The notes beneath the pieces were generated by a model, which was given only the letters and a program-made list of their open reading frames with translations, was not told the origin of the DNA and searched no databases. Shown piece after piece: positions 12,401 through 23,969 of a DNA stretch of 64,000 nucleotides. How positions within the stretch are numbered: the first letter of the stretch is position 1; each line of letters opens with the position of its first letter. A program made the position numbers and the translations under genes. The stretch is from Lepturacanthus savala (Eukaryota; Chordata; Actinopteri; Scombriformes; Trichiuridae), in contig CM060471.1 of assembly GCA_030544235.1 (NCBI GenBank), positions 8,881,348 to 8,945,347 on the forward strand, given 5' to 3'.

Positions 12401-15400
12401 TGTGTCTAAAAAAAAAACCTAACCTAAACATGAGACCAGCAGTTCAACCTTTGCCTCCTATGACGACAAAAAGTTGTTGATCAGCATCTTAAATTACTAT
12501 TTTAAACTTATTTTTTTTCCTAAAGTTGTAGTTTTGGAACAAAACCTTTAATCACATCATCTTGGGCTGAAGGAAACTTAGTTTTCTGATGATTATTAAG
12601 GTGAGGATTAGTGAAAATTATTTTTTTTTTCAGTTTTTAAAAGATGAGTTGAACCAGCCAATGAAAAGGCAGCAAGACTTCAATCATTTAAACTATCATC
12701 ACTTCTCAAAGCTGCGACTTTATTCTATATATTCATGTTCATTCATTTAGTGTTTGATGCCTGTTTGTATGTCTCTTTGTGTCTCTCTGACTCAGGAGGT
12801 TGAGACGACTGTGAAAGCGTCGGTGACGACTCCAGACACCGGGGGGAGGATCCACATGGTCGTTGGCATCACACAGCAGAGCCCCACCCGCCCACCACTC
12901 TCTGTCACTCAGGAATGTGCGGTTTCAGTTCACGGCAGCGGAGGGCGAGGAGGTTCGTTCCAACATCTCATGAGTGTGTCTCACATTTCATTCCTCAGGA
13001 TGTTCAAGTTTCTGATCTGGAAGCTTTGTTTTAGGCAAATGTTTCCATCAAATGTTTCTTTTTTTTGATACTTCAGCAGATACTTCAGCTGTGGGCGGAG
13101 CTAATATTACAGACAAGTCATATTTTCTTCTGAGCACTTTCTTTCTTTGGAACAACATCTGGTGAACATGTGTAAATGATATGAATGACCAGGACACATC
13201 TGCTTCCATTTGGCCAATAGGTGGCGCTGTAGCATCTAACTATAAAGGAAGGAACCTGTCTGTGATTGACCGTCCTTCACCTGGAGAACCCTTCATCAGA
13301 ATCACTTCACACTCTGATGACTTGTTTCTACAGTTTGAACCAGATTGGTTTTCAGAGTTTTCTTTGATTGGATCCGTTCTGTAGACGACACATCGGTGTG
13401 GTGTCCAAATGACGAGATTGCGGCAGAACCTGAAACAGACTCAAAGCTGCAGGAGAGCACCACCGTCAGAGCAGAGAAACCCCTGAAACACGCCTTTATT
13501 TCTAAAACGGTACGTAGTCGCCGCTGTACATCATGTCCCAGCGTCCTGTCTGTCTCTGAGCCTGAATCCTCTGCTTCCATCAGGTGATCTGGACTGAGTC
13601 CTGCTCGCCATGCGGCAAGAGGATCCGCTTCGGGAAGATCGCCATGAAGTGCAGAAACTGCCGTGTGGTCACTCATCCAGAGTGCAAACATAAATGTGTT
13701 GACGGCTGTTCTGGTGCCACGGCAGGAAATGCAGCAACGATGGTATTGAAAGATGATGTTCATTCATTCATTCATGAGAATATTTAGGCGGGATGTCAGC
13801 CAATCAGATGTCATCTTTCTGTAAACTGCAACGCCTCTTTTACTCAGAACTCATTGGAGAGTTTCGCTCCGTTGAAGAATCCCAGAGTTCCTCAGCTGAT
13901 TGTTGAATGTGTGACAGAGATCGAGAAGAGGGGCCTACAGGAGGTAAACTGACCAATTGAGGACGAGTGGATCAATTTGAGTCATTGATGTTCTCCTATT
14001 GTTCAGGTGTAGCTGTATCTGGAACAAGAGGGTAAAAATGTTTTACCCGTCTGTCTCTACCTGCTTGTCTCTCCTCTGTCTGCCTGCAGCGGGGTCTCTA
14101 CAGAATTCCTGGAGGCGAGCGGCTTGTGAAGGATCTCCGGGATCGTTTCCTTCAGGGAAAAACGCCTCTGTTGTTGAGCAGAGTTCAGGATGTAAACGTC
14201 CTGTGCGGCTTCCTCAAAGACTTCCTTAGAACTCTGAAGGAGCCGCTGGTCACCTTCAAACTGCACCGCACTTTCATGGAGGCTGCAGGTGAGTCTAACA
14301 GGCCTCCTGTCTGTCCACATGTCCAAGTCTCAGCCTATCTGTGTCCCCTCTGTCCTGCAGAGATGTCTGATGAAGACAACAGCACAGCCGCCATGTTCCA
14401 GAGTGTAGCAGAGCTGCCAAACACCAACAGACACACGCTGGCTTTCCTCATGCTGCACTTTCACAAGTCAGTGATATTTCTGTCAGCTGCTGCTCGTCAC
14501 ATCAATAGTTGTTGGCCTCATGTGAGGAGGAAGCTGCTGTTGAATCTAATGAGTAAATCATCCAACTAACAAAGTCTGAGATTCTCTGCTCACTGACTTT
14601 AACCAAGTGTAACTGTGAATTCACCTTTGCATTTACACCTCTCACAATTAGTTATGGATGTTATGAGTGATTTTTCTATTTGGTCTGAATTTTAATGAAA
14701 TAAGAAAAAAAATCTTTTGATATTTCAAATAATGAATGAGAAGAAACGTTTTTTTATTTACTAATTTTATTTTATTTACTAATTTTATTTTTTATTTACT
14801 ATTTATTTACTAATATAAAATATATATATATATAAAATATATATGAAATCAATCTCTCAAAATATCCCCAAAAATATACACTACTTATTGTGATGTATGT
14901 TGAGTAATATGTAGACACAGTAAATGTTACATTTTTTTGTTTTATTAGTCGCATGTTCCAGGAGTTAAGATTCTATGAACTCATTTCCAACATACTTTAT
15001 CTTGTCTTGTTGCCAGCTTCCACATCTATTAATTTTATTGTTTTTCATGTTTTCAAGTTGTTCATTTGATTGCTGTATTAGTTTTCTTCTAAAGTATATA
15101 GCCCTGACCATGTAGAATGTTTTCTGTTAAATGTGTATGTGTGTGAATATTTGTTGGATAATTGGAGATGACGGTGTGTTGTTGTACATATTTTTTTCTC
15201 CTTTTTTGTCAAGTTTAATATGATGTTTTTGTAGGTGATCCTCAGTGTTTTAACAGAAGTTGAGCAACAAAGGTTACTCCTGTGATGATACCAGTGTTGT
15301 CTGCTCTTGTTTCCATCTTCGCTTCATGTCTCAGGGTCATGAAGAGTCCTCGCTGTCAGATGGATCAGAATAATTTGTCCAGGGTGTTTGGACCCACTCT

Positions 15401-18305
15401 CGTGGGACATGGGATGTCTGCACCGTCCCCAGCAACCATCCTGAGAGACACACTAACTCAGTCCAAGGTGAGTTGCCATATGATGATGTATTAATACAGA
15501 GCTACAGGGAAACAGGAACCAGCCTGTTTGCCCTTCAACTTTATTCACAACAGCCTCAAAAGTTATAAAATATTACACATGTTGCATTTTCTTACTCCTT
15601 CAAGTAAAATTTGTTGATCAAACTTTATTTGTACAGCAGATTTTATACAGACATTAAACTGTTTTAGACTAACGCACAAGGGAAATAAAAAAGAAAATAA
15701 AAGATTGAAAAGCATTTGGGAATAAAGAGTGAAATAAACGTAATATCAATAAGTGCTGTAAATGCTGTTTAGATTTTTTTTTGTTCTATCACCTGAATAA
15801 ACCTTGAATTTTATTAAAGCTAAAACAAAGAAGTTAAATGCAGATTGTTGGGCACACCAAAATTCAACAAAACAAACCCCAAAAAAATTAATAAACCACA
15901 AACGTGTAATATCCTGCAGCTGTAATAACTATTAACCATCTGCTGAGATTAATGCAATGACAAAAAACGTAGTTTAAACAGGGAAGAACCTAAAGGACGA
16001 GAACATGTGATCAGCTGTTAGACCTAAAGACTTGTATAAGCTGCAGATTTTCATTATATTAATGTTTGTTAAACCCAACAGCATCAACATCCCACCAATA
16101 TCAAACATTCAAACTGAACTAAACAGCAGCTGTAGATGTTCTGGATACTTTGTGTAGAAGCCACAGAGCCTGAATTGCTCCACTGTCTCTGTTTTCAGGT
16201 TGTTTGCCGCTTGTTGTCCATCCCTGAAGAGTCATGGAGACGTATCCTCAACGACCGCACTGACCAGCCCCCATCATCATCTTCATCATCATCTTCCAAG
16301 ACCAGCAGCCAGGACGGAGGACATGGTACTAACCTCCCATCAGTTTGTATCTGGATGTTTTAGAGCAGAGGGTTCTGTTCTGAAACCAGCCTACAATACC
16401 CATGATCCTCAGCTGCTGCTTCAGTTAGTTTAATGAACTCAAAAAACTTAGTTGAAAAACATATCACCATGGTTTGTGGATTCAATCAAAAACTGATTGA
16501 GAATCCAAAAATATGAGTGAAAAGCAGAAAACAACATTTGGACTTCAATGCTAATCTTTGATTTTTTGATGAAAAATTGGATCATTTGAACATTTTTCTG
16601 AAATTAAACAATGGGAGAAGTTTAAAGGGAAAAAAAAAACTTTGTTGTAGCTGTTACCATTATTAGATGTAAAATGTGAGCCGACTACACTTTACTGCTG
16701 TTTGTAAGATAACCAACACTCAAAGGAAACCACTGGTTTCATCTTTAACTTATCATGAACTCATATCTGCATCTGAAGGAACTAAATTTGCAGATAAATA
16801 TAGTGGAGGGAAGTAAAGGAAGCAAGTAAAGCCCATCTATAAATGTTATTTATGTATTTATTTTTTGGTTTGGTTTATAAACATTTTTGTTGCATTTATA
16901 AATGGGTGAGTTTAATCTATTGGAGGAGTCAGGCTCCATCTTGTTCTTCTCTGGACATGTGGACATGAGGAGATTCACATGTTGATCTGTTCTTCAGCAG
17001 CTCGGCTCTTCCAGCCGCTGACGTCCCCAGAGATCAACAGCTACTACACAGCAGCCAGCAGGGGGCCGGTGAGAGGCCGCAGCAGGAACACGTAAGATCA
17101 TCAACAGCAGCAGCAGCAGCAGCTCAGTGCAGTTATTAAACACTTTAGTCTGGGTGAACCTGATCGATCAGTCACACAGTGTTCTGGTTGCACTGGTCAC
17201 ATCAGTGTTGGCACGTTGTGATTCCAGGAACTGACAGAAAGATAAGAAACATTTTGATAAAGGCTTCATTCCCAGCTAATGCATAACATTTCCATAACAT
17301 TCTTGTAACTTTCCTTCCAGGTTTGAATCATGTAAAATCTGCCCAAAAAGTTCCTATAACCATAAATTTACATTTTTGTAATGTTTCCTGTTGGTAGAAT
17401 CTGAACCCCCCCCCCCCAATGTTCCAAGACCATAACAAGAACGTCTCTTTGAACATTTCAGGAACATTAAGGGAGATATGGAGCTGGACTTCATTTTTAA
17501 GTCCTTTTATAACTTTATAAGTGTGACTATAATGTTTCATAATAGTACTAAAAACATCTATTGAGTTTAACATATTGACACATCAGTGTTAAATGTTTAC
17601 TAACCTTTTGTTTTAAGATTGAAACATTTTATTCCTTGTCTTATGATTCTATTTAACTTTATTTTCCCTCCATCTTCATAGATCTGATCTGATGTTTTCA
17701 GTGTATTTAATTATTTCATGTTTGTTCTAAAGCTCTTTAAGATGTGTTTCTATGTGAAAGGAGCTATATTGTAGAGCAAGATTTTTATCAGTTAAGTTTG
17801 TTCATGTCACTTCTGGATCTAAAGTGAAGTCTTAAGGATTTATTAGCCTATAAATAATAGGCTCTTCTAAATGACTCGTCTAACAATAGCTTTATAAACT
17901 CTTAACAGTCTTAAAGCAGAATGTTATTAGGGATCTTATAAGGGCCTTATTAAATATTAACACTTATTATGGGGTAATTACAAGTAACTGTCCCTTAATG
18001 TACTTGAAATGAAGGCATATGGTCAGAAAGATGTCAGGAAAATTTTCTCTCTTGAATATTTAGAGAATGTTGTTGGGTTTAATAAGCATTCTTGGAAGCA
18101 ACAATAACCATCAGCACAGAACTACTCTCCAGACACTGGAAATCTGTTTGTCTTCAGAAAACCTGCAGAATCCTCCATTAATGACCTCCTGACCTATGAA
18201 CCTGCCGTTTTGTGAGTTAGTGATGAATGTTCAGTTTTTGTGATTGTTTCCTTCCTCAGGGGACGAGTAGAGCCGGGGAGGAAGTTCTTCAGATCTCCCA
18301 ACTGA
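9320..18305 (+). CDS. racgap1: Rac GTPase-activating protein 1 (MgcRacGAP/CYK-4)
   Basis: Centralspindlin subunit: binds KIF23 at the spindle midzone and controls RhoA/Rac during cytokinesis. Coding exons: 9320-9407, 9945-10147, 11328-11470, 11584-11656, 11849-11902, 11976-12065, 12796-12952, 13385-13509, 13584-13742, 13848-13943, 14090-14288, 14361-14466, 15335-15467, 16199-16325, 16998-17091, 18260-18305. The total is 630 residues, close to the 632 of human. N-terminal coiled coil about residues 30-110; Ser/Asp stretch with SVIDES and SDISYDRTDDD (Plk1/Ect2 docking region in mammals); C1 zinc finger about 305-351 with all Cys/His ligands; RhoGAP domain about 365-545 with arginine finger in GLYRIPGG (Arg401). 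The first ATG was used; a second in-frame ATG at 9341 would remove seven residues. Exon 2 probably begins after the acceptor at 9284. Polyadenylation signals follow the stop. Confidence 0.96.
9410..9452 (+). repeat. (AC)n microsatellite abutting a racgap1 splice donor
   Basis: About 21 copies of AC begin at the third intron base after the first coding exon of racgap1: exon ...CTGG, then GT, then ACACAC. The donor therefore reads GTACAC, without the usual G at +5. Confidence 0.97.
10148..11327 (+). other. racgap1 intron without other features
   Basis: AT-rich intron between the coiled-coil exons. I see no gene, strong repeat or conserved-looking element. It ends in a CAGCAG tandem acceptor. 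Confidence 0.7.
14467..17000 (+). other. racgap1 introns with AT-rich sequence and a decayed repeat
   Basis: Three introns (14467-15334, 15468-16198, 16326-16997). The first holds TTTATTTACTAA repeats and a TATATA tract at 14740-14850. The second contains CAAACTTTATTTGTACAGCA (15619-15638), typical of a widespread teleost interspersed repeat, followed by A-rich sequence. Nothing gene-like was found outside the exon at 16199-16325. Confidence 0.5.
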
Positions 18306-18361
18306 TCCTGCAGCTCTGCCACAGACCAGCTTCTCATGGTTTTAACTTGAAATGCTTTAAA

Positions 18362-18431
18362 AATAAAATAAAAAGCACTGACATTTTCTGAATGTAAGAA
18401 ATTAAATGAATTTAAAACTATATGAAATAAA
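18362..18431 (+). terminator. racgap1: racgap1 polyadenylation signals
   Basis: AATAAA occurs at 18362-18367 and again, overlapping, at 18367-18372, with another at 18426-18431. These lie 57-121 bases after the racgap1 stop codon and imply a very short 3'UTR. Confidence 0.65.
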
Positions 18432-18639
18432 GTTAAATATTGAAGCTGCAGGTGTCATTACTGCACCTGTCACTGAATGCTGCTTTGCTGCCCCCTCCTG
18501 GTCTCACTGAAGAAGCTCGCATACTGTTTATAATGAATCATAATGTGCTGGAGGAAGTTACCACCAGTTTACATTATTTCCAGATTTTATTTTTAAAGGA
18601 CGAGTTCACAGTGATTCAAGCCAAGAGTCCATATAAACA

Positions 18640-19040
18640 GAGGCAGGAGGACAAAGTACTTGGATACTTGAGTACAAATTAAAAATACTGTGAAAATACT
18701 CAAAGGTCCTGAATTGAAAATATTAAGTATAAGTAGAGCAGTATTATCAGCAAATTGTACTTAAAATCAAAAGTACTCATTCTGCAGACTGTTATATTAT
18801 TTAATCATTAAATACATTTGGGTATTTTAATGTTTCACTTTATCAATGTGAAGCTAATTTGAGATACTTGGTGTGAAAGTTGAAAATGACAATTTAATAG
18901 AATATAATGGAATATGAAAACACATTTGTGTAATATGTTGCATCTGAAAAGGAGCTAAAGCTGTTGGATAAATGTAGAGTGAATACTTAAATATTAAAAG
19001 TAACTCAAGTGTACTTCAGTAATTGTGCTTGGGTACAGTG
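18640..19040. repeat. Decayed teleost repeat with AAGTACTT/ACTTGAGTA motifs
   Basis: Motifs such as CAAAGTACTTGGATACTTGA and AAAAGTACTCA, then AAGTAACTCAAGTGTACTTCAG, match a very common non-autonomous DNA element of fish. Related fragments sit at 29890-30020 and 34523-34690. The ends are too degraded to define a target-site duplication. Confidence 0.5.
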
Positions 19041-19244
19041 AAGAGGTTTTCCTCTGATTATTCCCCTGATCAGTTTGATGTTAAAACATCCTTTAAATGT
19101 GCATAATCCATAGTCATTTAAAGTAGAATGAGTTCTATCTCAAACAATTATTGGTTGTAGCATCAAAGTCCATCTGTGTTAAAGCTCTGAGTTTAATATT
19201 TTTCCTGTAGTTTCTGTTCCAGCAGCTGAGCGTGATTCAGCTAC

Positions 19245-19440
19245 AGCTCCTAAGGTGTCTCAGGCCAGATGAGAGATTAAATCCCTCTCGGATCCTTGCC
19301 CTTGTTCATCTCTTCTCCAGACAGACATGCACTGGAAACTGCTTAAGGGGTAGCTGGCGGCATCCTAACCAGACCACCTCAGTTGATCCCATTTGACACG
19401 GAGCAGCTTGTGTCCGGAGCTGTGTTGTGTTGAGTTTCTC
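19245..19440 (-). mobile_element. LINE 3'-end remnant
   Basis: GGCCAGATGAGAGATTAAAT, GGCATCCTAACCAGA and the stretch GACCACCTCAGTTGATCCCAT match, in antisense, the 3' coding end of the LINE at 39150-40640. It is heavily mutated and has no open frame. It lies between racgap1 and ppp1r3c; the rest of that 1.8-kb gap holds only the AAGTACTT repeat and AT-rich sequence. Confidence 0.55.
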
Positions 19441-20067
19441 TGGCTGCCTGAGTTGCAGGAAGTGACATCACACAGGTGAGAAACACATCAAACATGGCAT
19501 GCCCATATGTCAAAGACGTTCACGTCACCAGACAACGACACCAGAACATATTCACATTTAAGAAGCTGGAATCTGTGTGAGAGTTGGGACTTTTTATTCA
19601 AAAAAAAAGACTCAAAACTATTTTCAAAATAGTTGACAAATAATTTAATAGTAACTATGGCAACTAACCGATTAATTGAATAATCGTTTTCCTAGAACCA
19701 GATGAAACGATCCTGAGAGGATGACGGAGAGTCCTTGAGGATTCTGATCAGGAGAGTTTGGGAAGTTTTAAAGGAAAGCACTTCTGAGGTCTTCAGTAAT
19801 ATCTGGGGTTTTGCATATTTCAAACATCGACACCAAAGCTTCGATGAACCTGCAAAATGTTTTTTAAAACCCATCTGAGTCCGGTCCATCTGAGTCTCGT
19901 CCCTTCAGCTATCAGCTGAGCTGCAGGTTCTGGTTTTTGGTGCAGACTCCAGCTGGAGGTGGATCTGAGGCAGTTTGAGGTTAAAGTCCTGGTCTGGTCT
20001 TCACAGACTCGGGTGAAGTGGTGTAGGGAGCTAAAGTGTTGATGATCCTGTTCTGTCTGTGCCAGTC

Positions 20068-23000
20068 TCACCAGTAGGGGGCACTAGTCTCAACCTGGCC
20101 CCAGCTCTGCCACTCAGGGAAGATCCCTGCTGAGGTCCTGGGACTTCCAAGAGGATCAATGTCCCGCTCCACTCTCTTCTCTCCGTCTCTCTGGGCCTGC
20201 AGGGTCTCTGTGGTCCGGGTGGAGCTGCCATGCAGATCCATCAGCACCAGCCGGTAGTTGTTACCGAGGTTGTTGTCCCAGTAGGTTCGGTCTCGAGTCT
20301 TATACTGAATGCAGAACTCCATCCTTTGGCCTGGCGGCAGGACCTCAGGCACCGCCATGGAGAAGGCAAAGGTGTCTGTGTCAAGGCGTCCGTACACGTT
20401 GTTCAGATACTGGCAGGACACGTCTCGGAAGGAGCGCCATGAGTCGAAGGTGATCCGGACCGAAACGGATTTCTCGAAGCATATGTTTCGGACCTGCACT
20501 GTGCCTGAGAGCAGGCGTTCCTGGACTGAACAGGTCTCCAGAGAAACCTGCTGGGCTTTGAGCCGGTTCCTCAGCTCCAGGTAGTCTGCGGCCGGCTGGG
20601 TGAAGTCCAGGACCAGGCCGGACCCCCTGTCAGCAGAGTCTGGAAGGAGGAAATGACATCATACTTTTAGAGATTTATCTATCGTTTCCACCTGAACCAG
20701 AACCTTCATCAGAGCAGGATCAGGCTCAGCTGCTGCTCAGTGATTGGCTGTCAGACCTGTGGGTGGAGCCTCTCTGAAGCAGCTTCATGTTAACAATCTG
20801 TTCCCATAAGGCAGTTCAGCCCTGCTACCTAAGCTAATGCTAATGTTAGCTCTGCTTGTTTTCATTATTACATTGTTGGAGATTCAAGACATAAATGTGT
20901 CACTAACGAGTAATGATTTAATAATTAATCTCACTATTACAGATTGTGAATATGAAGCTGCTTGATAGGTGTCTGTACCTTTAATCAGCATCTGAATATC
21001 TGAATATTGATTTGTAAAAGACGGAAGGTAAGCTAACGATAGTAGCATTTCCTATGATCCTGTGCTACATCATAACATTATCGACTCGCTTTAGAAAGAA
21101 CATTTAATCATTCACTACTAATTCATTCAGTGTTTTCTTAATCAAACATAACAAACTGAATCTTTAGATTCACAACTGTTGAAAACATTTAGAAACAGAA
21201 ATTTCTCACTATTGATTTAATAATTATAGGCAAACAATAATTCTTGAACACTGAATATGAGTATTTCAGTGATTGGCTGATGCTGAGTCACCTGTGACGT
21301 CTCCCAGGTGTAGCCCACCAGCGGTGCCCTCTAGCTCCGTCAGGTGGAACTGCAGCTCGGTCATGGGGTCGTCCTCGGACTCGTTGAAGATGTGGACGGC
21401 GGTCAGTGCCAGACCTCTGGAGTCTGCAAACACCACACTCTTCTTCTTTGTCCCGCTCAGCCACACCTGGCTGCCACTCTGTGCCGCCTCCGCTGACATG
21501 GTGGTTGCCATGGAGATGCTGCCTGAGGCCAGGCAAGGCCGCAGTGGCTGTCTGTAGCGTGGCAACAGGGCCGCGGAACAGCGGTCATCATAGTTACCGA
21601 TAAAAGAGTGCAGTGGAGGTGAACTGGCGAGGCAGATTCTCATGGCCATGTCAACAGGCATCGTGGGAGATGGGCCCCCGTGGCGAGGGTTCAGGATCTG
21701 GAGAACCCTGAAAACATGACACAGCTTTAGTCCACCACATCTTCTAATGGGGGACCAGAGGGACTGATATATAACAAGCTGGAGAAGCAATTTAAAACTA
21801 TTGGCAGTGGATTAATCTATCTATTAATGAAACAATTTGATTAGTTGCTTCGTTCATAAAATGGTGGAAAACGCCTCTCATTGTTTCACCAAGCTGTCCA
21901 GACTACCAGTCCACAACCCAAAGATTTTAATATTTTCATCATTCAAGTTTTTTTTTTTTTTTAATTACTGTCATTATTTCAGATCCTCTCAAATATTAGG
22001 ATACAGAGTTGTTTCCATCACTGAACTAACACACAAATCTTTATCATGAAGAAAAGGTCTCAGCTGACTCATGTCAGGAGAGAGGGAAACTTCACAGATA
22101 AACAGGAAGGTGATGATGATGATGATAATAATAATTGTGCTGGGGGTGATAATCCCTACATGCTTCCCCTAGGGTCCATCTTCAGAAAGCATGATATAAA
22201 TTTTCATTGTTATGCTGTTAACTGCCAGATATGTGTCCCCCTGAAGAAAAAGTGATGCGTTCTTCCTGGAACCCCTTCTAGCATGTCTTGAAGACATTAA
22301 AGCCTGGATGACCCTAACCTTTTTTATTTTAATGAGAAGAACACAGAGGTGATGATGTTTGGCCCAAGCAGCTCCTGCCCATCCTCCCCTGTCAGTGGGT
22401 CGTTTTTGCAAAGTCCTTTGTGACTACCTTGGGTTTTAAGATAGTGATTTTAAATTAGAGTCAGGTTGGTGTCACAGTCAGGTCGTGGTTTTTCCACCTT
22501 AGGCAGCTGGCTAAGGTGAAGCCGTTTCTGGTACAGGAGCGTTTTGAGTCCATTTTAAGGTTCTTTTATTTGTTTTCCGAGGTTCTTCACCCCTATGCTC
22601 CTGCTCGGGACCTCAGGTTGAGGTTACTGAGTTCCAAGTGACCAATCAGGCCTCCTCACTGTCAGTTTTTCAAACCAATATTAAAACCCATTTTGACTAA
22701 CTGGCTGTTAAACCTAGCATGACCTCAGTCTGTTTATGCCCATGAATGTACAACACTTTGTTTCAGTTGTGGTTGTTCTAAAGCACTTTTTAAATAAAGT
22801 TGAGTGGTGATGATGATGATGACAGAGATGGTGATAATGATGATGGTGATTGTGGTGATGATGATGAGGATGGTGGTTCAGTTCACTCTCTTGATCTTTA
22901 TATTTAACAGTTCTGACTCTGTTTTTTGGACTTTGAACTTCTCTTCAGCTGCTATCACTCATTATGCTTTATTTACATTTTACACCTGTAACCTAGCAAC

Positions 23001-23636
23001 CTGTCAGTACACACGTACACAGGTGTCAGAGTTTTTGAGCACAACTCCAAACTCATCTTCATTTCTTCACAGAAAGAGCCAAACTGAACATGATTTTTCC
23101 TGTTTCTGGAGTTAGAAATGAAATATTTCACATTTCAAAACAACACTTCAGCCACACAGCATTAAAATGACTTGTATATTTATACTTATTTATTTGATGG
23201 TTGATTCTTTATTTCTTGTGCACCTGAATTTCTCCTCTGAGGATCAACACTGATCATAAACAGATTTTCTGCAGCCTGTAGCGTGTTTAACAGATATGAG
23301 TGCAGATGTTCCACTCGCGTTTTAATCCTCTTTATGTTTGTTTCCTCTGCGTGTGGATTATTTATTCTCTTCATGTTCCACACGGAATATTTACATTTTA
23401 ATCAGACAAACCCCTGAAATATAAACAAAGCTAGTCGTTATACTTTTGTATTTTCTGCTCTTTTAAAAAAAACAGTTATGCCTGCTGGTAAACGTGTATA
23501 AAACATTTTTATTACATGTACATAGAGTAGAACATTACATTACATTACAGGATGCATTATAGGATGCGGAACATGAACAGAAACGCCGACATGTCGCCGC
23601 TGTGGCGCAGTTTCTTTTCTCTCACCTGCAGTTCAT
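20068..23636 (-). CDS. ppp1r3c: Protein phosphatase 1 regulatory subunit 3C-like (PTG), glycogen targeting
   Basis: Scaffold that brings PP1 to glycogen particles and promotes glycogen synthesis. Three coding exons in transcript order: 23636-23626 (only 11 coding bases, MNC plus a split Arg), 21707-21292, 20639-20068. They total 999 bases, 332 residues and TGA. PP1-binding RVxF-type motif KSVVF is at residues 93-97, next to ADSRGLALTAVH. The CBM21 carbohydrate-binding domain spans about 172-280 and includes VRITFDSWRSF, FCIQYKTRDRTYWDNN and NYRLVL. The C-terminus FPEWQSWGQVE is characteristic of PPP1R3C and separates it from 3B, 3D, 3E and 3G. Teleosts may have duplicates (ca/cb), which I cannot resolve. 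An intron splits the protein at residue 142/143, which I do not recall from the human gene. Confidence 0.92.
21800..21960. repeat. Dispersed ATTAATC-rich teleost repeat
   Basis: GTGGATTAATCTATCTATTA and GATTAGTTGCTTCGTTCATA, followed by AAAATGGTGGAAAACGCC, resemble a common non-autonomous DNA element family of fish. It lies in the long first intron of ppp1r3c. Confidence 0.5.
22256..22870 (+). mobile_element. LINE (L2/Rex-like) reverse-transcriptase 3' remnant with simple-repeat tail
   Basis: Translating 22262-22380 in shifting frames gives ...CLEDIKAWMTLT...EVMMFGPS, and 22503-22562 gives RQLAKVKPFLVQERFESI. These match the C-terminal part of a fish non-LTR retrotransposon reverse transcriptase. 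Large internal pieces and the frame are lost. The element ends near AAATAAAGTTGAGT at 22792-22805 and runs into an imperfect (GATGAT)n tract to about 22870. It is inside the first intron of ppp1r3c and in the opposite orientation. Confidence 0.65.
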
Positions 23637-23823
23637 AGGAAAGTTTCGGTCTCGGTAGAATCCGCCTCAGTCCAGACCGAACCGTCACCAGCAGACCGGA
23701 GACGTTTTTATTTCTGTTTTCACTGTTTTAGTTTCACATTTCAGCTATTTTATGAAAGAAGAATAAGAAGAACTGCAGCCTCTTCTCTCATTCTCTCTCA
23801 CATACACACATACATTCACAGAA

Positions 23824-23940
23824 CAACCAATCAGCGCTCCGGAACGTCAGCTGCTCCCGCTCTCAGCCAATCAGAAACGAGACAAAAAAAAAAAAGACAG
23901 CGCAGTCCAGCAGTGACGTTACACACCTATGCCCTGAGAT
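23824..23940 (-). promoter_or_regulatory. ppp1r3c: ppp1r3c promoter: two CCAAT boxes and a CRE-like site
   Basis: Upstream of the ppp1r3c start on the minus strand lie ACCAATCAG (CCAAT at 23827-23831), GCCAATCAG (CCAAT at 23867-23871) and TGACGTTA (23914-23921, CRE-like). They are 190-285 bases upstream of the start codon in a GC-richer island (23580-23960). cAMP/CREB control is known for the mammalian gene; use here is inferred. Confidence 0.5.
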
Positions 23941-23969
23941 CAGACTGACAGGCTCCGAACCCGACAGGA

